NCBI RefSeq assembly: GCF_945859685.1 | Contig: NC_079149.1 | Span: 78,483,073-78,547,072, forward strand | DNA length: 64,000 nt | DNA from: Eupeodes corollae | Taxonomy: Eukaryota > Arthropoda > Insecta > Diptera > Syrphidae | Direction of reading: 5' to 3' | Part shown: piece after piece, positions 1-11,070 of the stretch | How the letters are laid out: every line of letters starts with the position of its first letter | Position numbering within the stretch: position 1 is the first letter of the stretch | Position numbers and translations under genes: made by a program | The notes under the pieces: model-generated | The model's input: only the letters and a program-made list of their open reading frames with translations | Database searches by the model: none | Told to the model about the DNA's origin: nothing

Positions 1-2846
1 TCCCAAAAGTTTAGAAAATTGTAATTTTTATGTAGGTAGCTTGAACTTGCGTTGTTTATTTATTTTTGTTGACATTCATACACCAAAGCATTTCATTTAG
101 AAAGACAAAACGCAATGAACTTTAAGTCACAATAAAACGAAGATGTGCATTATTGCACCGACAAGTCCACGAAAAAAATACAAATAGGTACGTTAATATA
201 ATATATTATTTTCGTTATGGTGTTTTCACATATGTACCTATGTACAAAATATTAAATTGTTTATAGTAGGTATGTTCTTCGGACAAAGCTTTTTCGACAT
301 GCATAATTCGATTAAGAAGCCAAAAATGTAAACATTCTTATCCGTAAATTTACCAAAGTAACAAATGATGAATTCTTATCCGTAAGTTTACCAAAGTATT
401 GATCTTCTATTGTTGTAAATAAATTTATCAGAACTATAACAAAGCGTAGTGTCAATGCAATACCAAACTTTCAACTTTATACCATAACCATGCCGGTACA
501 AACATCCTGTTTTCTGTATGTTTTGAAACATAGATACATACCTATGTAGGTAGTTAAATTACCTACCTAAATGATTGACAACGCATTTTAAAATCCGAAG
601 AATTTTACACAAGAAAATTCGGAAATACTACTCACTATAAATGCATTAGGTAAGTATGCATTAGTATTGTTTTTTAATTTGATTAATGAAAACATAATGA
701 GAAAAAAAGTAAGGTAAATACATATATGTACATAAATAATATGGTACATTTGTAGACATGTACTATAAGTGCTTCAAATTAAGCCATGTAGTAGAGGTTT
801 TGAAAATCTGATGATATTTGTAATTGGGAGATTGGTGTTCCTATCCAAAACTTTTGTTTTTTCTTTACAAACAAAATTAAACGAATGCGGTGTGTATGGC
901 GTACAAATTTGAGATTTTATTACCGAGTGTCTTTAAAACTCAATATTTGTTACCTACTACAATAATCAGTTTATATTGTATTTGAAATGTTGGCGATTAA
1001 TATATCATTTGTTCTAAGTGTGTTAACTAGAAAAAAATAAGTAGACAAATTTTGTTTCACAAATCTAATTATCCATCATTTATCTATTTTCCTACATTTT
1101 CCCCCATAAATTGTCGCGCAATTTTAATTGTTTATTGTGAACTATTCCTAAATGCAATCCATTTACTAATACATTCAAGTCAGTACTGGCGCAAAAGAAT
1201 AATTACATATCATCATCAAAAAGAACCGTAATCGTAAATATATTACAGGAAAAAAGGAAATTTAACAATTTCAATCAAGTGCTTAAGTACCCAAAAAAGG
1301 AGCAGATGCTCTTCCTTCTTCATACCGTCCACAAAAATAGGGGAAAACTCGTTTATCGTTTTTTTTTTTTCGTTCTGCCATTTGGTCTACTTGCAGCGCA
1401 TTTCCCCTTCAGAATTTGTTTGGGAAATAGTAAACTTGATTTTAAATTAACACTTATGACATTAAAGTATTGTTAGCATGTAGGTTTATAGTATTTTTAT
1501 ATTTTGTATAGATGTTTTAGTTTCAATGCACAAAAGTACATTGTACAAACTTACCATTAGTTCCAGCAAAATTTGTTGCAAGTTAAAACTCTATTTTAAA
1601 AGGTGTACGTGACAAACGGCGACAGCAAACACTAATATGATTGATTCACAATAGATACATTTTTCTTCATTACAATACGAGGTACACAACAATTACACAA
1701 GGAATATGAAAATAAAATCCACACACTTGTTCTATTTTATAATCGTACAAAAAACGTACTTCATTTTTTAATTATTGTGCAAACGTTTAAAATATTCTTT
1801 AATAAACACTGAAGATATCTAAATCGCTTTCAATGCTTCGCTTTATTTATCTTTCTTCTTTACAACAGACAGAAACACAAAAAGAGTGCAATCTGCAATT
1901 ACAGTCTGCACATAAAAAAAATAATTATTAAGGGTGGGAAATTGAAAACAAAATGGTGGAGTAGTTGTATAAATTGACCCAACTTTTACATTTTTCTTGC
2001 AGAAAATCACTTTTCACTTAATTACTTTGTTATAAATGTTAATAAATTGGTATTAAGTAAGCAGTAAATGCACAGTTTTTAGTTGTTTTGTATTAATTAA
2101 GTGAAAATGAAGACGCTAATTTGCACAAGCGACGGTTCGCACGCCACTTTCGATCAATTTTGCAATTTTCTCTCGTCTGTTCTGTTCTATCGTCTCCTTA
2201 GTTCGAGTTTACAGTAAAATTGTCTCGAGGTGAAAACGAATAGACAAGCGGAGAATCAAAGTACTAAAATAAGCGACATCTACATTTGAGCAATATAATC
2301 TTACAACATAAAGGCGAGGAATCACTTCAAATCTCATATGTCTTATTTAAAATATTTTATTCGAAATCTGGCGTCCCACCAGCAACAATAATAATTTAAC
2401 CTGGGCAGAGTCGAATCTGTTTATTTGAATTAATGAACTAATAAAAAAATATAATTTCAGTTTACAGTGAATGACTACTTTAACTTTTAGCAATTTGCTA
2501 CATCTGTAGGATTATTTTTAAAAGAGCATTGGATGGAATGGTACAGTCAACAGATGGGAATTGTTTATTTTCATGAACAGTCAGTTCTTAGGCAATTTAT
2601 TAGTTAACAGAAAGAAAGATTTAAAATTTTGGACTCCCTTAGTAAATTGCCAAATATTTAGCAAATTGTTAAACCCTTAACAATAGGTTGTTTAAAATTT
2701 TGCGCGAAAATAACTATTTATTTCGCGTTTTATTATGTTGTATGCGTTTTATTGCTATTTATAATAATTTCGGAAATTTGAAGTAATACAAATTATCAAT
2801 TATAATAATAAACGTCATACTCGCTCAGCACATAGTTCTGTTTTAA
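1..2846. other. AT-rich intergenic or intronic DNA, no gene seen
   Basis: No coding region, RNA gene or transposon could be recognised. The stretch is AT-rich with scattered runs of the tacctac/gtaggta type common in insect noncoding DNA. The only open frame of note (1279-1476) is 65 codons, low-complexity and without any family resemblance. A less AT-rich patch near 2120-2220 could be promoter or 5' UTR of a gene off the left edge, but nothing in the sequence proves it. Confidence 0.5.
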
Positions 2847-3116
2847 AGCCTAGTACATACTTCCTCGTGAAGTGAACGTTCGCCAGTGGAGAAAGTGAAC
2901 TTTTGTCATTGCTCACTGGTACACACTTGTGAGTACACGTTGTGAAAATTTGACTTCAGCTTCACCAACAGTTCCCGTACATTTTGCACGTGAATTGCCC
3001 GTGAACGAAAACTCTCCACTTTGTTCTCCACTCAGCTTCACGAGCAAGTTCACGGGTGAACCAAAAACTGAAATTTGTATGGGTTCACGAGATGGTTCAC
3101 AAGTATGTACTAGGCT
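2847..3116. mobile_element. MITE 1, Harbinger-type, TIR AGCCTAGTAC
   Basis: A 270-bp element begins AGCCTAGTACATACTT and ends with the inverted complement. It is flanked by TAA on both sides (2844-2846 and 3117-3119). A 3-bp TWA target duplication is the hallmark of PIF/Harbinger elements, so I infer a non-autonomous member. Open frames run through it in both strands but only because the element is short and GC-richer than its surroundings; they encode nothing recognisable. A near-identical copy in opposite orientation follows 57 bp downstream. Confidence 0.75.
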
Positions 3117-3173
3117 TAAAGAGGAACTGTTAACTTTTTTGCTTGATGAAGGCTATTGTCATTTGCTAACTTA

Positions 3174-3453
3174 AGCCTAGTACATACTTGTGAACCATCT
3201 CGTGAACCCATACACATTTCAGTTTTTGGTTCACCCGTGAACTTGCTCGTGAAGCTGAGTGGAGAACAAAGTGGAGAGTTTTCGTTCACGGGCAATTCAC
3301 GTGCAAAATGTACGGGAACTGTTGGTGAAGCTTTGACATTTGGTTTCCGCATGTTCACATCGTGTAATCACAAGTGTGTACCAGTGAGCAATGTAAAAAG
3401 TTTACTTTCTCCACTGGCGAACGTTCACTTCACGAGGAAGTATGTACTAGGCT
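3174..3453. mobile_element. MITE 2, inverted copy of MITE 1
   Basis: This 280-bp element has the same AGCCTAGTACATACTT termini as MITE 1 but lies in the opposite orientation, so the two together form a long hairpin across 2847-3453. It has its own TTA duplication (3171-3173 and 3454-3456), showing that it arrived as a separate insertion rather than by inversion of one arm. Confidence 0.75.
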
Positions 3454-3496
3454 TTAAGCATAACTATAATAATTTCCAATACTGATTTGTCGTTTA

Positions 3497-3922
3497 AGCC
3501 TAGTACGCTGCTGATGCGAAACGAAATTTTTCGGTGGTCTCCAAGTGTAGAGCGAAATTAAAACGAAAACCACAACGGAAAAATATTTGTGTAGAGTTCT
3601 GTCAGCTGTGGAAAACAAAAAACAAAAACACCGAAAGTCACGAGTAAACAATTTTCAATTTTGATTTGTAAACAATTTTTTCCAATAAATAAATTAAACG
3701 TCAAAATTTCGCAAGCAATTAATATACCGGGCAATTAAATTGAGAACGAAAAGAGTGGAGAATTGTACTAAAAAATCTAGTACAGCTATCCACTAAAATG
3801 ACACATTTCGTTGTTCAGCAGCGTACTGAAAAACGAAAAGCACAGCGAAATTTTTCGTTTATGATTTCGTCATGTCATTTTTGTATGGGAAATTTCGTTT
3901 CGCATCAGCAGAGTACTAGGCT
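3497..3922. mobile_element. MITE 3, foldback relative with the same terminal decamer
   Basis: A 426-bp element whose termini begin AGCCTAGTAC followed by GCTGCTGATGCGAAACG (left) or TCTGCTGATGCGAAACG (inverted right end). It is flanked by TTA at 3494-3496 and 3923-3925. The terminal decamer matches MITEs 1 and 2 while the interior differs, so it looks like another family moved by the same transposase. No coding content is recognisable. Confidence 0.75.
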
Positions 3923-3925
3923 TTA

Positions 3926-4700
3926 CAATAAAATTTATTTTGTCGCTTACGATAAATTGGCGGGAAGGGCTCGATATATCAAAATAAACCTCTTGTTGCA
4001 AAAACTTTGTTTTTTCAATACCTTTTTTTTGCCTTCACATAATGATTTATACTCATCCGGAATCAGAATTAAGTTATGGTGTTTAACTAATATAATGTAT
4101 CACTGACATTATATTAGTAATTTTTTTTCAACAACATAAACAAATGCTTTAATTAATTAAATTAATATACAATATCGGACAAAAGATTTCCAACTAGAAA
4201 TGAAAGTGATAATTTTTTTAAATTAAAACTTTTTCAGAAACATAACAATCGTCATATATTATAAAAACTTTGATAAAAAGCAACTTATTTTTACATTGAG
4301 GTATGTATGAACACTATAGGACTTGGGGTAGGTGCGAGGTTGAACGTATACAAGTAAAGTTTCTTTGCTTTTATGGCAAACCATACTTTTGAAATTGAGA
4401 TACGAATAAATTGGCTTTATTCCACTTTGTTTCAGTGTAATAAGACCAGCTGGTGAAAAATAACTTTTCTAAAGTCAAAAAAGGCCAGATTTTGAATTTT
4501 AGCCGAGGCCATATATTAATTTAAAATCAGTAGTCATAAAAAGAGCACTTCTAGTTGTCGCCAAACAAAACTTTCAGCAAATTAAAGAACGAACACTTTT
4601 TGTTAAATAATATTCATTTAATTTTTTAGACTAAGTTTTAAACAAAAATGATGATACTAATGGGATCAATTCGTATGAAGGAAATTTTATTGAGATTAGT
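3926..4700. other. AT-rich spacer without a recognisable feature
   Basis: No gene or element was identified. A short perfect hairpin (actaatataatg ... cattatattagt) lies at about 4087-4121. The remainder is AT-rich noncoding sequence between the MITE cluster and the non-LTR remnant. Confidence 0.4.
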
Positions 4701-6490
4701 TAAGTTTAAGTTTATAAAAATAATAATAAGTTCAAACATTTTTTGCTTATTTTAATAAAAAGTCTATTTGTTTGTCATCAAAGTCGTCTACCAGACCAGA
4801 CTGACATACATACTTTAAATTCTTATTTAAATTTTGATTATATACATATTTTTCTTTCTTGTTTCAAAAATGTTCGTTTACAGTGCAAGTTCGATATTTT
4901 AATGCTTTTCTAGTGAAATTAAAAAGTGCTTCCCAGCCACATGATCCATTTAAAATTTGTAGCACTTTCTCTAATTCACATGACTGCACTCCAAAATACT
5001 GCACTCGAAATTTCTTTAAAACGGGACAGACTGCCATAAAATGAAACACATCTTCTCTTTCATAACGGTTGCATAAGGTACATATAATTGGTAACTCTGG
5101 TCGGTGTGGTATGAAATTGACGTTCAATAATTCACCCCTTAATCGAAAGATTGTACTTATTAATTCCGTAAAATGGTTAGCTAAAAAGTATGTTCTTTCA
5201 TTTAAATAGTGGTCCAATTTGCAATAATACAACCTGTACTGCGAATTCTGCGCTTCTTCGATAAATTTATGGTACATTCGGTTGCCTTTCTTCTTTACCA
5301 ATTCATCAAATTTTGGGTTTAGCGATTCCACTTGCTCTTCAACTGTAAATACCAGGTTTACTCCACATTCGGATACCAGTTTCTTCCACTATTGGACACA
5401 TCCTCCTTCAATCGACAATAAGTGCATAAGTACTATTTTTGGTGTTCTCTGCTCATGCATTGCTAATACTCGTATTATGTAGTTGAAATGAAGCTTAAGA
5501 GTATCCAAAAACATAGGCAGAATACCAGTCTCCAAATGAATCATATAGTTTGGGAACAAGCGGGTATTCTAACAAACCTTTTAATAAAGTAACGTAGAAA
5601 TTTCTCCACTGTTTCAAACGGTCGGTAACCTAATTCTTGTGCTCCATATAGAAAAATGGTTGCTGCAGTTGCACGAAATATCACTTGCTTTGATGTATGT
5701 ATGTGCACTCTTCTTATTTATGCAGCTGCTCCAAACAGAGCAGATAACACGTTTTGCATCTGCTAGTTTACCTTAAAGATGTTTTTCATATTGGAATTCG
5801 ATGAAATCAACACTCCCAGATATTTATACTCCTTTACGATTTCTATTTGCTGTCTGTTAAACGCCCACTTCTCCTGCCGTGAATAACTTCCTCCGCCACT
5901 TCTTAAGATCATCATTTTAGATTTTACCATGTTGACAGGTAGATTCCAACTCTTACAATAACTTCCTAATCTGTTGATCATAAGCTGCATGCCTTCAACT
6001 GTCACTGCGAGGAAAACGATGTCATCTGCAAATAATAACCCTGGAATTTTCGTCTGACGGAGCTTAATTCCACCTTTAACAGCATCTGTGATATCATTTA
6101 TGTATAAGATAAACAGTAGTGTGCTAAGAACGCACCCTTGCTTTACTCCTACTGTTGTTTCGAAATCTTCGGAAAGACATTTTCCATCCCAGATACGAGC
6201 AGTATTGTTATGGTACATAGCTTTCAATACATTTATCATTTTTGATGATATCTCTAGCATATAAGCTTAACAACGAAAATATTTGGTCAACAGTCGAATA
6301 GCCTCTCCTGAAGCCAGCTTGGAACTCATGCAAAATATGATTCTTTTCCACCCAATGAGTAAGCCTTTCATAGAGAACGGATGAGAATAGTTTGGTGGTT
6401 GTGTTCAAAAACGATATACCTCTATAATTAGCTGGATCTTCGAAGTCTCCTTTTTTATGAAGCGGATATATAATTGTTGTATTGAGATAA
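4700..6490 (-). pseudogene. Non-LTR retrotransposon remnant, RT to C-terminal zinc motif
   Basis: Reading on the minus strand, 6498-6208 gives the start of a non-LTR reverse transcriptase (PLHKKGD..NYRGISFLNT and the QAGFRRGYSTVDQIF block). 6260-5763 gives the palm with KQGCVLSTLLFILYIND and the catalytic box LLFADDIVFLA, then KYLGVLIS. Degraded thumb sequence including the motif LETGILP follows in 5760-5332. 5331-4864 ends with a CCHC-like motif (CTLCNRYEREDVFHFMAVCP). Several frameshifts and stops separate the pieces and the 5' half (ORF1, endonuclease) is absent, so this is a dead 5'-truncated copy. A related 3' fragment with the same cysteine motif lies at 13665-14749. I do not assign a clade. 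Confidence 0.75.
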
Positions 6491-6719
6491 ATATTCACAT
6501 TATAAATATTTATTTCCTAAACCTTGAATGGATCTTGAATAGATAGTGAGAAAAACTCTCACCTGTTTGGATCCAACTGTCAGTTTTTCCATGAAAATTA
6601 AAATTTATGAAAAATAGTACGCAAAATTGGTAAAGATTGATCTTTGATTCTCGATGTCTCGTGAAATAAATGAAGATATTGACTTAAAATATTTTTGTTG
6701 TGAACGAAAGATACAAACA

Positions 6720-6785
6720 GTCCGTTGAGAACTAGGGCCTTGTGACTTACAACTCTCAATCAATCCTCTGTGCGAGTACTATTAT
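6720..6785 (-). repeat. SINE 3' tail, first half of a split copy
   Basis: Read on the minus strand this segment matches the tail of the SINE at 28106-28370: a GAGAGTTGTAAGTCAC block, then GGCCCT and a terminal ACGGACTGTTT. The matching 5' body of the same minus-strand copy lies at 7797-7850, on the far side of about 1 kb of BEL retrotransposon sequence. The order and orientation fit one SINE interrupted by, or joined to, the BEL fragment. Confidence 0.55.
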
Positions 6786-7060
6786 CATCGAAGAGGGTAT
6801 CCTTTGGAAATCTTTAGTGATAACGGGACGGGAGCTCTGAGAGGCTATACAGCAGATTAATGTTGAGCATGTGGGGGACAACTTTACTGCATATACACCT
6901 CTCAACCAATCCTCTGTGCGAGTAATATTATCATCGAAGAGGGTGTCCTTTGGAAATCTTTAGTGATAACGGGACGAATTTCCGTGGAGCGAGTAATGAG
7001 CTCAGAGAGGCTATACAGCAGAATAATGTTGAGCATGTGGGGGACAACTTTACTACATAA
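6752..7060 (+). repeat. Tandem duplication of a SINE/BEL junction
   Basis: Two direct copies of about 145-160 bp (about 6752-6897 and 6898-7060) each begin in the SINE tail (TCCTCTGTGCGAG) and run into BEL integrase sequence (GAGGGT.TCCTTTGGAAATC ... GTTGAGCATGTGGGGG). The first copy lacks about 22 bp (the AATTTCCGTGGAGCGAG part) present in the second. Because both copies contain the SINE-BEL junction, the duplication happened after the two were joined. Confidence 0.65.
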
Positions 7061-7552
7061 ACCTGCATTACCAACATGGGGGAAGTTGGGAGAGGCTGGT
7101 TAGGTCAGTAAAGAAAACATTAATTTGCAATATACCGAGGAGAAAACCTACTGATGAATTACTTTCGACTATGTTAGCTGAGGTAGAGAGAGTTGTGAAT
7201 GCCAGGCCCCTTACATACGTTCCTCAAGCAAACGAAAATGAAGAGGCATTAACGCCTAACCATTTTCTACTAGGATCTTCTAATGGTAACAAAATGTCAG
7301 GAGAACTTTGTGATGACGGCATACCATTGCGAAAAAAATTAGTTGATTGGTGAACAGTTTGCGAACCGGTTTTGGAAGCGCTGGGCCAACGAATACCTTC
7401 CCAATTTGACGAGACGAACGAAATGGTATTCACCGATAAAACAGATTCAAGAAGGAGGTGTCGTAGTGATTGTAGACCATGAAAATCCTCAAAACTGTTG
7501 GCTTGAGTTTTCAGGGTTCACCCATTGGTGGCAGCACACACAAACATGACCG
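6898..7552 (+). pseudogene. BEL/Pao retrotransposon integrase end, degraded
   Basis: The second repeat copy translates to integrase core sequence with the motif FSDNGTNFRGASNELREA and, after frameshifts, a fragment resembling the GGxWERLVRSVK helix. Then 7171-7353 gives ARPLTYVPQ...EALTPNHFLLG and 7343-7549 gives the W.RW..EYLPNLTRRTKW block typical of the BEL/Pao C-terminal domain next to integrase. These parts lie in different frames with stops between, so the copy is dead. The sequence after 7552 (several AATAAA boxes up to 7790) is probably 3' UTR or LTR material, but no second LTR was found. Confidence 0.75.
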
Positions 7553-7796
7553 GAAAAGAAGCCATTTTATAATTAACCTGAATCTCCCATTTTAAGCGAC
7601 ATCTCAAAAGACACAAGACATACAAGAGACAAGAGGAATTAATATTAGAAAAAAAATTATTGTATGAAATAATAAGTAAATAAAATAAAGGAAAAGCAAA
7701 CTTAATGAAAGAATGAAATCGAATAAATTAATAAAAAGCTTAATTCCCAGGAATTTAAGTCCTCAAAGGCAATAAAACTCATATTTTATTTATCAG

Positions 7797-7850
7797 AATT
7801 CCAAGAGAGGCAGTACCCGTGAACACAAATTTTAGATGGCACAGGCATGA
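7797..7850 (-). repeat. SINE body, second half of a split copy
   Basis: On the minus strand this reads GGTGCCATCTAAA-like sequence followed by CACGGGTACTGCCTCT and an ATTCTG stop point. It matches the segment just downstream of the tRNA-like head of the SINE at 28106-28370. It is interpreted as the 5' portion of the copy whose tail is at 6720-6785. Confidence 0.5.
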
Positions 7851-8039
7851 AGGTCCAACTCATTCAGGGGCTACAGTATTACAGTATATTAGACGTTGCT
7901 GAGGGCAACATAGTGTTAATTGCCATACTCCTCTGAAGCGGCTTAACAAATCTCAATGAAATTTTTCATATACACTCGGTAGGCCTGAGAATAGGTTTTT
8001 ATCTATTTTTTATATTCCTAAGTGCTATGGTTTAATTGA

Positions 8040-9222
8040 CGATCTTACGATAGTTTTCAGTGATGCTATGCACATTGCACAATGAAGCATTGGTTGCTAT
8101 TGAGGATCTTTGCATTATCATTGCCAACTTATTACTCAGTCATTTCGGTATGCATTCACCAAATCGAAATGCATCTTATTTAATAGACTCTGAATTGAAT
8201 CGTGTACTACAATACAATATCCCACAAGGCAATGTCCCACTCGTGAATGAAGAACAAAGAACCATTTATGACAACATCGTACTCGCAAATTCGGCAGGAC
8301 AAGATGGATTCTTATTTTTGGACGCAGCCGGTGGAACTGGCAAAACATTCCTTATTTTGCTAAAATACGATCAAATAATGGTATCGCATTGGCTGTTTCA
8401 TCTTCTGAAAATACGGCAACTTAATTGGATGGAGGTAAAACAGGAAGCTGCCACTAAATATTCAAAATAACCCAGACGCGGTGTGCAATATAAAAAAAAA
8501 CAATCATCCATGGCCACAGTGTAAAATTATCATCTGGGATGAATGCATTATGGCACACAAAACATTCGCTTGAAGGATAGAACAGGACATTGAAATAAAT
8601 AAAAAACAACGACAGACTATTTGGCGGCACTCTGTTACTCTTTTCAGGTGATTTCGTGTTCAAATGCTTCAAGATCCATTCGCTGAAACGTTCTCAAAAT
8701 AACTGTTAGATATAGATGACGGAAAAGTTACTACAGATGAAACTGGATGCATACAAGTATCGGTCGATTTCTGCACGATTATATATTCACAAGAAGCTCT
8801 CATTGACCAGATATTTCCCCATATAAACAGACAATATACACATCATGAGTGGCCGGTAGAAAGAGCAATTTTAGCAGCAAAAAATGTGGATGTCAACGAA
8901 TTAAACCTCAAGATACAACATTTGTTACCAAGAGATTTGGTGTCATACAAATCTATTGATACAGTTTGTGATGCTACCCGAACTGTAAACTATCCAACTA
9001 AGTTTTTAAACTCAGATTTACTAGATTGGATCTTCGGTTATTTTGTTTCGTAATTTGAACCCACCACGGTTCCTTCAATGGCAGACGATTAGTAATTAAA
9101 AAAATAATGAAAAATGTTATCGAAGCCATAATTCTAAATGGCAACTTTCGAGTTGAAAATGTATATTACTGCGAATCCCTATTATACCCACAGATTCAAT
9201 TTCCAATTAGATTGGCATTTGT
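8040..9222 (+). pseudogene. Helitron Rep/helicase remnant (Pif1-like helicase part)
   Basis: The frame from 8060 contains VNEEQRTIYDNIV followed by a Walker A motif, LDAAGGTGKTF, as in Helitron and Pif1 helicases. After frameshifts, KIIIWDECIMAHKTF (Walker B with DE) appears at about 8520-8570 and an FGG...SGDF block at 8620-8655. Sequence at 8800-9030 resembles the Helitron stretch ERAILAAKN.DVNELN...YPTKFLNS, and 9045-9222 resembles FRNLNPPR...VIKKI..NVIEAIILNG up to QFPIRLAF. The copy stops just before the TINKSQGQ motif. Rep/HUH sequence was not found. Multiple frameshifts and stops make it a pseudogene. Confidence 0.8.
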
Positions 9223-9556
9223 ATTTTATTTATTTCGAAAATCGCTTACAAGGTAGGACATGAGTCTTATAAAGTGTTGCAAGCCTTTACGTTTATTTCA
9301 GAATTTGAATAAAAATTATATACCTAAGGCTTCTATTAACATATTTATATAAAGGAAAGGAAATTTCACATCTATTTACATATTTATATAAAAGAAAGGA
9401 AATTTAACATGAATTATTTGCCAAATAGTTGAAAAGTAAAAATTTAAATCTACTTATGCTTCTTGTTCTTCTCATAGCGATGGGCAGAGTTCGAAAGGCG
9501 TACAATGTGAATAAAAAATTGATGCTCAGTATTTAGAAAATTATATTGGGGTAATA
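9223..9556. other. Spacer, nothing recognised
   Basis: AT-rich sequence between the Helitron remnant and the next RT fragment. It holds a partial direct duplication of about 40 bp (9340-9375 and 9380-9412, with aggaaatttaacat/cacat). No gene is seen. Confidence 0.4.
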
Positions 9557-10185
9557 TTAAAAAAAGGACCTTGTTGAGTGAGGGAAATTCAGCTTACCGT
9601 ATAGATAATCAGGTTGTTTTGTTTGGATAATTTCATGCAGGTAACTCAGAGAGCGAAAGTTTATTAAGCTACAACCAGGAATCCGCACCGCAAAAATGGA
9701 TATGTGATCATAACGTATAAGTAAAAGAGCCTTAGTAAGTAGCAGTTTAGTTTTGGTAGGGATGAAATTTCGAGTGACTTGAAGAAGGCGGAGACTTCTA
9801 TAGACTTTACCAATGGCACTATTAAGGTGGTCATCCCAAGTGAGAGTGCGATTGAATACTACTCCTAAGTTTCTAGCAGTGCTAACATATTCAATGGTTT
9901 CGTCGTCAAGTTTCAACACCCGACCCGATAGGTCAAAGTTTTTGCGAGAGAGAGAGTGTTAAGGCGGAGATCGTTCTTTTTTTGAAAACTGTGAAATGCG
10001 GAGCAGATCCTCGTTCATTAAAGCTACGGCATCGTTTTTAGCCCCAAAATGTCGACTTATCGGGAGCTGCACATCGTTAGCATAAATATGAATCAAACAA
10101 TGTTTAGCAACTTGTGGTAAGTCAATTATTTAAAGTGAGAAGAGGATTGGTCCAAGGATAGATCCCTATGGCATCCACTCTAAAC
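9557..10185 (-). pseudogene. Non-LTR RT fragment (palm and thumb)
   Basis: On the minus strand about 10185-9925 reads, through stops, QGSILGPILFSL, then a degraded catalytic box (ANDVQLP where ADD would be expected) and LRISQFSKKNDL. 9919-9557 continues with ARNLGVVFNRTLTWDDHLN and a thumb-like segment ending TKQPDYLYGKL. This is the order of a CR1/jockey-type reverse transcriptase. The copy is truncated at both ends and has lost the first catalytic aspartate of the pair, so it is dead. Confidence 0.7.
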
Positions 10186-10587
10186 ATTGAGAAATGTGGA
10201 CGAGTATCCATTGGCCACCACGCATTGTTGCCTTCCGCTGAGAAACGAAAGAACAAGCTTACAGGGCTCTAAAGAAAATCCAAAGTCAATTCGCAGCTCA
10301 GTCACCGACTATACTTCGAGCCGTCAATATCGAATTCGATTGTGTTATTTCTGCTCTGCCGAAGTTGTAAGTGATTTTTTTCCTTCCGCGCTCTCCCTAC
10401 TTCCTTCCTTTCATACATTTTTTTTTCGATCAAGTAAGTGAGTGCCAATTACTTAATTAGTGGTATAGAAGAGTGAAATGGCCTCAGGGCCAAGTGTTCT
10501 CTCGGACAATCGGTTCGCTGAGTTTAATCAGCATTCTGACCCGCCAAAAAAAAAACTAAAACTAATTCACATACTACAAAAACTCCC
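10186..10587. other. Spacer between two RT fragments
   Basis: No coding family recognised. The open frame at 10187-10441 has no recognisable domain and is rejected as a gene. A pyrimidine-rich run lies at 10375-10430. Confidence 0.35.
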
Positions 10588-11070
10588 AAAACTTTGTAGT
10601 TTTTGTTGACCTTAAAGAGGCATTCGATAGTGTGAATCACGATAAGCTATGGACCCACCTTAGATCCATTGGATCAAGTATACATGCATTTCAAAATATA
10701 TATGTGAAAACCAAAATTGCTATTAAGACAACAAGTGGCCTAACAGAAGAAGCGAATGTCACAAAGGGTGTTCTACAGGGTGATCCATCAATAGCCCTCC
10801 TATTTAACTTATATATAAATGATTTGGAAGAATTCTTAAGAATCGAGGGCCTTACAGGAATAGACATTTCGGAAACAACAAATGTTATCCTGATAGCATA
10901 TGCCGACGATATTGCTGTCTTCGCTCAATCTGAGCTTCATTTAAGAAAAACTCTGAAATCACTTAAAAAATATTTTACATCAAAAGATATGACATTAAAT
11001 ACTGAAAAATCGAAGATAGTAAACTTTGCAAAAATAAAAATATCATCATGCCCGGAAAGATTGAAACGAG
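10588..11070 (+). pseudogene. Non-LTR reverse transcriptase fragment with intact YADD
   Basis: The plus strand encodes VVFVDLKEAFDSVNHDKLW at the left end, then the GVLQGDPSIALLFNLYINDL block and IAYADDIAVFAQS, followed by LNTEKSKIVNF. These are RT motifs A, B and C with all catalytic aspartates. The frame runs open from 10632 to 11285, but similarity ends near 11070, where unrelated GC-rich sequence begins. It is a fragment lacking endonuclease, fingers and thumb. Confidence 0.75.

Noticed and set aside
1279..1476. 65-codon plus-strand frame
   Set aside because: Low-complexity run of Phe from a T tract, no family resemblance, no supporting signals.
2929..3485. Overlapping frames of 80-109 codons on both strands
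   Set aside because: They are mirror images produced by the inverted MITE pair, with the same peptide appearing on both strands.
5282..5482. Plus-strand frame over the RT remnant
   Set aside because: Antisense shadow of the minus-strand non-LTR pseudogene.
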